Shown here one piece after another: positions 63,839 to 64,000 of a stretch of DNA of 64,000 nt (the first letter of the stretch is position 1; every line of letters begins with the position of its first letter). Source of the DNA: Corynebacterium auris (GTDB lineage: Bacteria; Actinomycetota; Actinomycetes; Mycobacteriales; Mycobacteriaceae); the NCBI RefSeq assembly GCF_030408575.1, contig NZ_CP047047.1, forward strand, positions 1,661,991-1,725,990, given 5' to 3'. The notes beneath the pieces were generated by a model. The model worked only from the letters and a program-made list of their open reading frames with translations. It was not told the origin of the DNA and did no database searches. The translations under genes were made by a program, and so were the position numbers.

Positions 63839-64000
63839 GCCATGAAACCGGCGACCCCGGCCGACTTCTTCGCGGCGCGCTCGAGGCGCGATTCCGTCAT
63901 AGACGCGATCTGGTCCACCACCACGCGCTCGCGCTCGGCGTCGGTGGCGGCCGCCGCCCACCACTGCTGGAACACGGTGTCCAGGGTGCCGGGGGCGCCG
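63835..64000 (-). CDS. dgt: dGTPase C-terminal end
   Basis: The last 54 codons of a gene entering from beyond the window: [20 protein letters not shown], then [20 protein letters not shown] and the end [17 protein letters not shown] is the hallmark C-terminus of HD-domain deoxyguanosinetriphosphate triphosphohydrolase-like proteins, and dgt lies next to dnaG in mycobacteria and corynebacteria. The catalytic HD domain is outside the window. Its stop overlaps that of the RNase gene by two bases. Confidence 0.85.
   Translation of the reverse strand, partial: GAPGTLDTVFQQWWAAAATDAERERVVVDQIASMTESRLERAAKKSAGVAGFMA

Overview
The window is high-GC actinobacterial chromosome, almost certainly Corynebacterium. 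This is inferred from gene order (glnE-glnA2-CYTH/CHAD-galactokinase-like; RNase H/phosphatase fusion-zinc ribbon-Nif3; LMW-PTP-SURF1; DUF3052-aceE; ppx-DUF501-ftsB-eno; mazG; dnaG-dgt), from a homodimeric AceE, and from many genes whose -10 box lies 6-8 nt from the start codon (leaderless). No species can be named from the sequence alone.

Layout. 1-14.1 kb: nitrogen control (glnE cut by the window edge, glnA2), a CYTH/CHAD protein, a degenerate galactokinase, an RNase II-type exonuclease, RNase P RNA, the RNase H operon, a tyrosine phosphatase, SURF1 and tRNA-Val. 14.1-23.9 kb: DUF3052, aceE, a four-unit tandem repeat array beside a nuclease-like gene, a hydrolase divergent from an acyl carrier protein, gamma-glutamyltransferase and an aldehyde dehydrogenase operon. 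24-31 kb: transporters, a uridine transport/hydrolysis pair, a beta-lactamase-like hydrolase, a UPF0126 channel-like protein and an AbgT transporter.

31.4-43.1 kb is an accessory island of nested insertion sequences: two IS21-family elements in opposite orientation, two defective copies of one IS3-family element, a second intact-looking IS3-family element with a frameshift signal, and an IS256-family element. Between the facing IS21 ends lies one AT-richer gene (36709-38529) encoding a DUF262 (GmrSD/ParB-like) N-terminus joined to a Schlafen-type AlbA_2 C-terminus. It is the best candidate here for an undescribed, probably anti-phage, single-gene system.

43.1-49.4 kb: small membrane proteins, tRNA-Asn, a CAU-anticodon tRNA, ppx, DUF501, ftsB-like, eno and a lytic transglycosylase. 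49.5-59.6 kb is a catabolic cluster. An esterase and a long-form Baeyer-Villiger monooxygenase would turn a (probably cyclic) ketone into a hydroxyacid. A CoA-transferase, acyl-CoA dehydrogenase, enoyl-CoA hydratase, 3-hydroxyacyl-CoA dehydrogenase and a beta-ketoadipyl-CoA-type thiolase, with a LysR regulator, would then degrade a dicarboxylate to acetyl-CoA and succinyl-CoA. The alcohol/aldehyde oxidation steps between the halves are not in the window. 59.6-64 kb: a secreted protein, mazG, an unknown protein, dnaG with a disrupted zinc motif, a lipoprotein-type RNase Sa/barnase relative and the end of dgt.

Start codons were chosen by ribosome-binding site, leaderless promoter or family alignment, and often differ from the longest open frame.
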